DNA of 64,000 bases from Strigamia acuminata (Eukaryota; Arthropoda; Chilopoda; Geophilomorpha; Linotaeniidae). The stretch is from contig OX442317.1 of NCBI GenBank assembly GCA_949358305.1, forward strand, positions 8,808,186 through 8,872,185, given 5' to 3'. The position numbers and the translations under genes were made by a program. Below, in pieces: positions 62,001 to 64,000 of this stretch. Numbering within the stretch: position 1 is the stretch's first letter; each line of letters starts with the position of its first letter. The notes under the pieces are model-generated. The model did no database searches. It saw only the letters and a list, made by a program, of their open reading frames with translations, and was not told the DNA's origin.

Positions 62001-64000
62001 AACGAATTTTTTGTTACAACGAATTTTTTGTTACAACGAATTTTTTGTTACAACGAATTTTTTGTTACAACGAATCGTGATATGACGAATTTTTTGTTGT
62101 AACGAATTCTTAAAAAACACTTGGTTGGTTGGTCATATTAAAAAATTTTATATAACAAACTTTCGTTATAACAAACCGACTTCTCAGGCCCCGTGATTCG
62201 TTATAACGAGGCTAAACTGTATATCGTTTCTATGCCATATTTTTTTAAATCAAAAATTTTACCTACATCAAAGGGAATATTTTTAAAATTGTTTATGTAC
62301 ACAAGATGAGTCCACCAATGCCCAGCGCAATTTGAATTCAAAGTTTGATACCAGAATGGACCACTACTGTAGTATGGATGTAAAGTAGTTTGAAAAATGA
62401 TAAGGACTACTGCATAAACAGGTGTGAGTCTAAAACAAAATATTGTGATTCAACAGCAGTTCTGTGTCCACTATACTCAAAACTACCACAACGTTGATCT
62501 ATTTCACTGGTGTAGGGACACAAAAAAGTAGCTCATAACACCAGAATTGTACTCGAACTCCAGACATTGTGATCGATTACCAACATTGTCAAAGGTGATG
62601 TTTTGACACAGAACTACTTTTCCACGTAGTAGAACACTGTACACAGTTAGGCGTAAACAGGCTGAAATAGATCAACGTTGTGGTGGTTTTGAGTATAGTT
62701 GTTTAGTTTATAGTACCTCAAGTAGCGCTGTATATAAAACTTTGGTATCCACAATAATTTTCCATTTCTTTTTTTCAGTTGTTTAAAATGAGAGAGTGTC
62801 AAGACGACACCACTAAAACAAAGTCGTTTAAAAAGTGTGGCGAAATTGTAACACTAATAATCCATTCAAACAATTTTACCTTAAAACAAGGAACGTGTCA
62901 ACCGAAACGAATGCTAATACAATAGTTGCAAAATTATACAAGTTATTAACTAATGCATCAAAGGCAAACGTAATATTATCCACTGAAAGAAAAATATTTA
63001 GTGTTTTCATTATTAGAGTGTAAAGTTGAGGGGTATTTAAAATCTGTTCCACATTTCAGTTTCAGTATCAGCAGAGCAGTACAATACGAGAGGTTATACA
63101 ATTTTTCCATTGTCAGCTTAAGGCAAGCTCCAGAATGAGTAGTTGCATAAGATGACATTTACAGGTCTAAACAAACTCTGGGACTGCTTAAGGTGAGTAG
63201 GTTGTTGAACGATTTACACCACGAATGCTTTGTAATAAATTCATCCCAACATTTAATACTTCCGGTCTACACCCAACGGTAGTCTCCGTTTTTAGTTTGT
63301 ACCTTAGGTTTCTTTTCTGGAGAAACTGACTCACTTATTAATACAGAAGTAATCATGAGAGTCATGAATATTTTGTCATGCACTGAGATCAAAATATGAA
63401 AAGTAACAGTAAATGAAGACCCCAGTAGAATTGAAATGCTTACATGCTCCTGGAAATATTAGAACATATATAATGTGCCCGTTAATAATGGGCAGCATAG
63501 CAAGCACACGAATACCGTCCAAACATTTCAGACTATCCATTTGTGATTGACAATTAAACAGTTTTGCACCATTTGACAATATCGAAAAGCACAGTAAAAT
63601 TTTGCCATAAGAAGTCCCTATGAATCAAAATGAAGTCAAACGTCATAACACTTAACTATAAAAACATATTACCCGCGTTTTTTTTAAATTCACAGCTATC
63701 TTCCTGAGTTTGCAGCAGTTTTTCACTTTCAATTTCAAATGGTGGAAGTCCATTTGCTAGTGACTGTTTTTTAATTATCCTATTTGGTACACTTGAACGA
63801 AATGAATGCAGATACACGTCGTACAAAGTTCCAATCAGAATTATTGTGACCAATAATAAGCAAAACATTCTGCGAGTATAAAAATATAAATGAATGAATA
63901 TTACTTGCAATTTCTTTACATATAAGAACAATTTAATGTCTTACATTAAGGTAATGGCAGCTGTGTCTTCCCAAATGTTAGGATATGAATGACAGTGACT
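59090..64000 (-). CDS. NRF-6-like membrane acyltransferase, gene B (5' partial)
   Basis: Tandem paralogue of gene A in the same orientation. Exons in window: 63945-64000 (cut by the edge), 63673-63869, 63444-63617, 62880-62982, 62717-62812, 62267-62429, 61628-61707, 61436-61552, 59724-59838, 59478-59658, 59267-59409, 59090-59197, corresponding one-to-one to gene A exons 4-15 with identical phases. No stop or frameshift is seen, so it looks functional. Motifs: LKCLDGIRVLAMLPIINGH, VSVDTFLVL, RYLRLTPVYAVVLI, GHWWTHLVYINN, SWYLAVDMQLHLISPLILIL, final SVEAPFMELTKLILL. Small in-frame length changes: plus one codon in exon 6, minus two in exon 12, plus two in exon 13. The 3' exons and introns are almost identical to gene A, but exons 4-7 differ strongly. 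Exons for the signal peptide and most of the NRF domain should lie beyond the window. Confidence 0.93.
59984..60250. mobile_element. Fragment beginning TA|CAGGGTGAGTCAAAAG
   Basis: This left end (TA then CAGGGTGAGTCAAAAGTCTG) is a common start of mariner-type miniature elements in arthropods. I did not find a matching right end, so it is a partial copy in the gene B intron 59839-61435. Confidence 0.5.
60250..60470. repeat. Direct repeat pair of about 50 bp
   Basis: GAGGGTGATTGACCCTAT followed by CACCAAGAATGGTGCTGTGC (60255-60300) recurs at 60419-60465 with two changes. The same intron also holds GTTAAAGTTAAAGTTAAG. Confidence 0.85.
60675..61421. mobile_element. Pogo/Tigger-type element, split by another MITE
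   Basis: The left portion (CCTTGTTATAACAAATTTTC, AAACTGATCACA, CCCATATTTAGAA) aligns with 37022-37090 of the 36876 element. It then carries the same helix-turn-helix relic up to a position equivalent to about 37170, where a second element (60869-61189) is inserted. The right end is GTTATAAAGAGTTTCGACTG|TA. The true left end is missing or altered. Confidence 0.75.
60869..61189. mobile_element. TA MITE with CAGCCTTG ends inside the pogo relic (321 bp)
   Basis: TA|CAGCCTTGTACATAAAGAAC and GTTTTTTATGTCCAAGGCTG|TA-type ends. The inverted repeat of about 95 bp includes CTTACCTGGACGA, GGCAGAATG, CAACTCCAACCA and GGCGCAAAAACTCGTTG. TTTTTTGTGACGTCACA lies on the inner flanks. The homologous uninserted sequence exists at about 37160-37180. 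Confidence 0.85.
61797..62219. mobile_element. Pogo/Tigger-type MITE expanded by a 17-bp minisatellite
   Basis: The ends CAGCCAAACCATATTATAAC and GTTATAACGAGGCTAAACTG|TA match the 155-bp copy at the same intron position in gene A. The TTTTTTGTTATAACGAAT subterminal word of that copy has become about 16 tandem copies here (61815-62078). Confidence 0.85.
61815..62078. repeat. 17-bp minisatellite CGAATTTTTTGTTACAA
   Basis: About 16 nearly identical copies, with a TTGCAA variant pair at 61896-61925. All three frames stay open because the unit has no stop and 17 is not a multiple of three. Confidence 0.97.
62474..62695. mobile_element. TACTC-family MITE, copy F (short)
   Basis: TA|TACTCAAAACTACCACAACG and CGTTGTGGTGGTTTTGAGTA|TA, mirrored through TTGATCTATTTCA. 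The interior is an internally deleted version of the family core (CACCAGAATTGTACTCG, AACTACTTTTCCACGTAGTA). It lies in the gene B intron 62430-62716. The same intron of gene A (51294-51355) is empty. Confidence 0.9.

Noticed and set aside
61650-62102. Long frames of repeated CYNEFFVTTNFLLQRIF-type peptide
   Set aside because: Produced by the 17-bp minisatellite in all three frames; not a gene.

Overview
The window is nuclear DNA from an invertebrate animal: AT-rich, intron-rich, full of small inverted-repeat transposons. An arthropod is the best guess. It holds two tandem NRF-6-type acyltransferase genes, a GON-domain ADAMTS, a short-loop alpha-type nicotinic receptor subunit, and a short interstitial run of TTAGG, the ancestral arthropod telomere unit. 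I cannot name the species.

Six protein-coding genes can be assembled exon by exon. Every splice junction listed keeps frame. (1) 4705-25551, +: 29 exons of a GON-1/ADAMTS9/20-type secreted metalloprotease, complete from the furin site to the stop; the signal peptide and most of the prodomain were not found. (2) 29160-34183, +: a 396-residue single-pass (type II) membrane protein with an extracellular SEA-like domain. (3) 34594-36376, -: a 394-residue divergent alpha-type nicotinic acetylcholine receptor subunit, complete with signal peptide, convergent with gene 2. (4) 38676-42397, +: a 384-residue adiponectin receptor (PAQR family) with all its zinc ligands and one GC-AG intron. (5) 43186-45668, +: a 248-residue homologue of the mitochondrial m-AAA-interacting protein MAIP1; its second intron carries an inverted-repeat fragment of an unrelated gene family. 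(6) 48751-57034, -: a complete 15-exon, 703-residue NRF-6-like acyltransferase. A seventh gene, 59090-64000, -, is its tandem paralogue (exons 4-15 only; the 5' end lies beyond the window).

The genes are functionally unrelated: matrix remodelling, cell surface, neurotransmission, lipid or adiponectin-type signalling, mitochondrial protease control, membrane acyltransfer. Only the tandem NRF pair forms a family cluster.

The most unusual content is mobile DNA. Introns and spacers carry many palindromic elements that duplicate a TA dinucleotide. Several filled/empty site pairs lie inside this window, in paralogous introns or in the opposite arms of older palindromes, so the TA duplication can be read directly. 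One family of about 220-410 bp (six copies) has a shared core and a shared TACTC end, but the 20-35 bp between them differs from copy to copy and is nevertheless mirrored in both ends of each copy. Other structures are a three-level nest of TA elements (53500-55274), a 970-bp near-perfect palindrome with a tRNA-like sequence in each arm (47584-48551), pogo/Tigger-type miniature elements, one of which has grown a 17-bp minisatellite (61797-62219), and MULE and mariner-type transposase relics.
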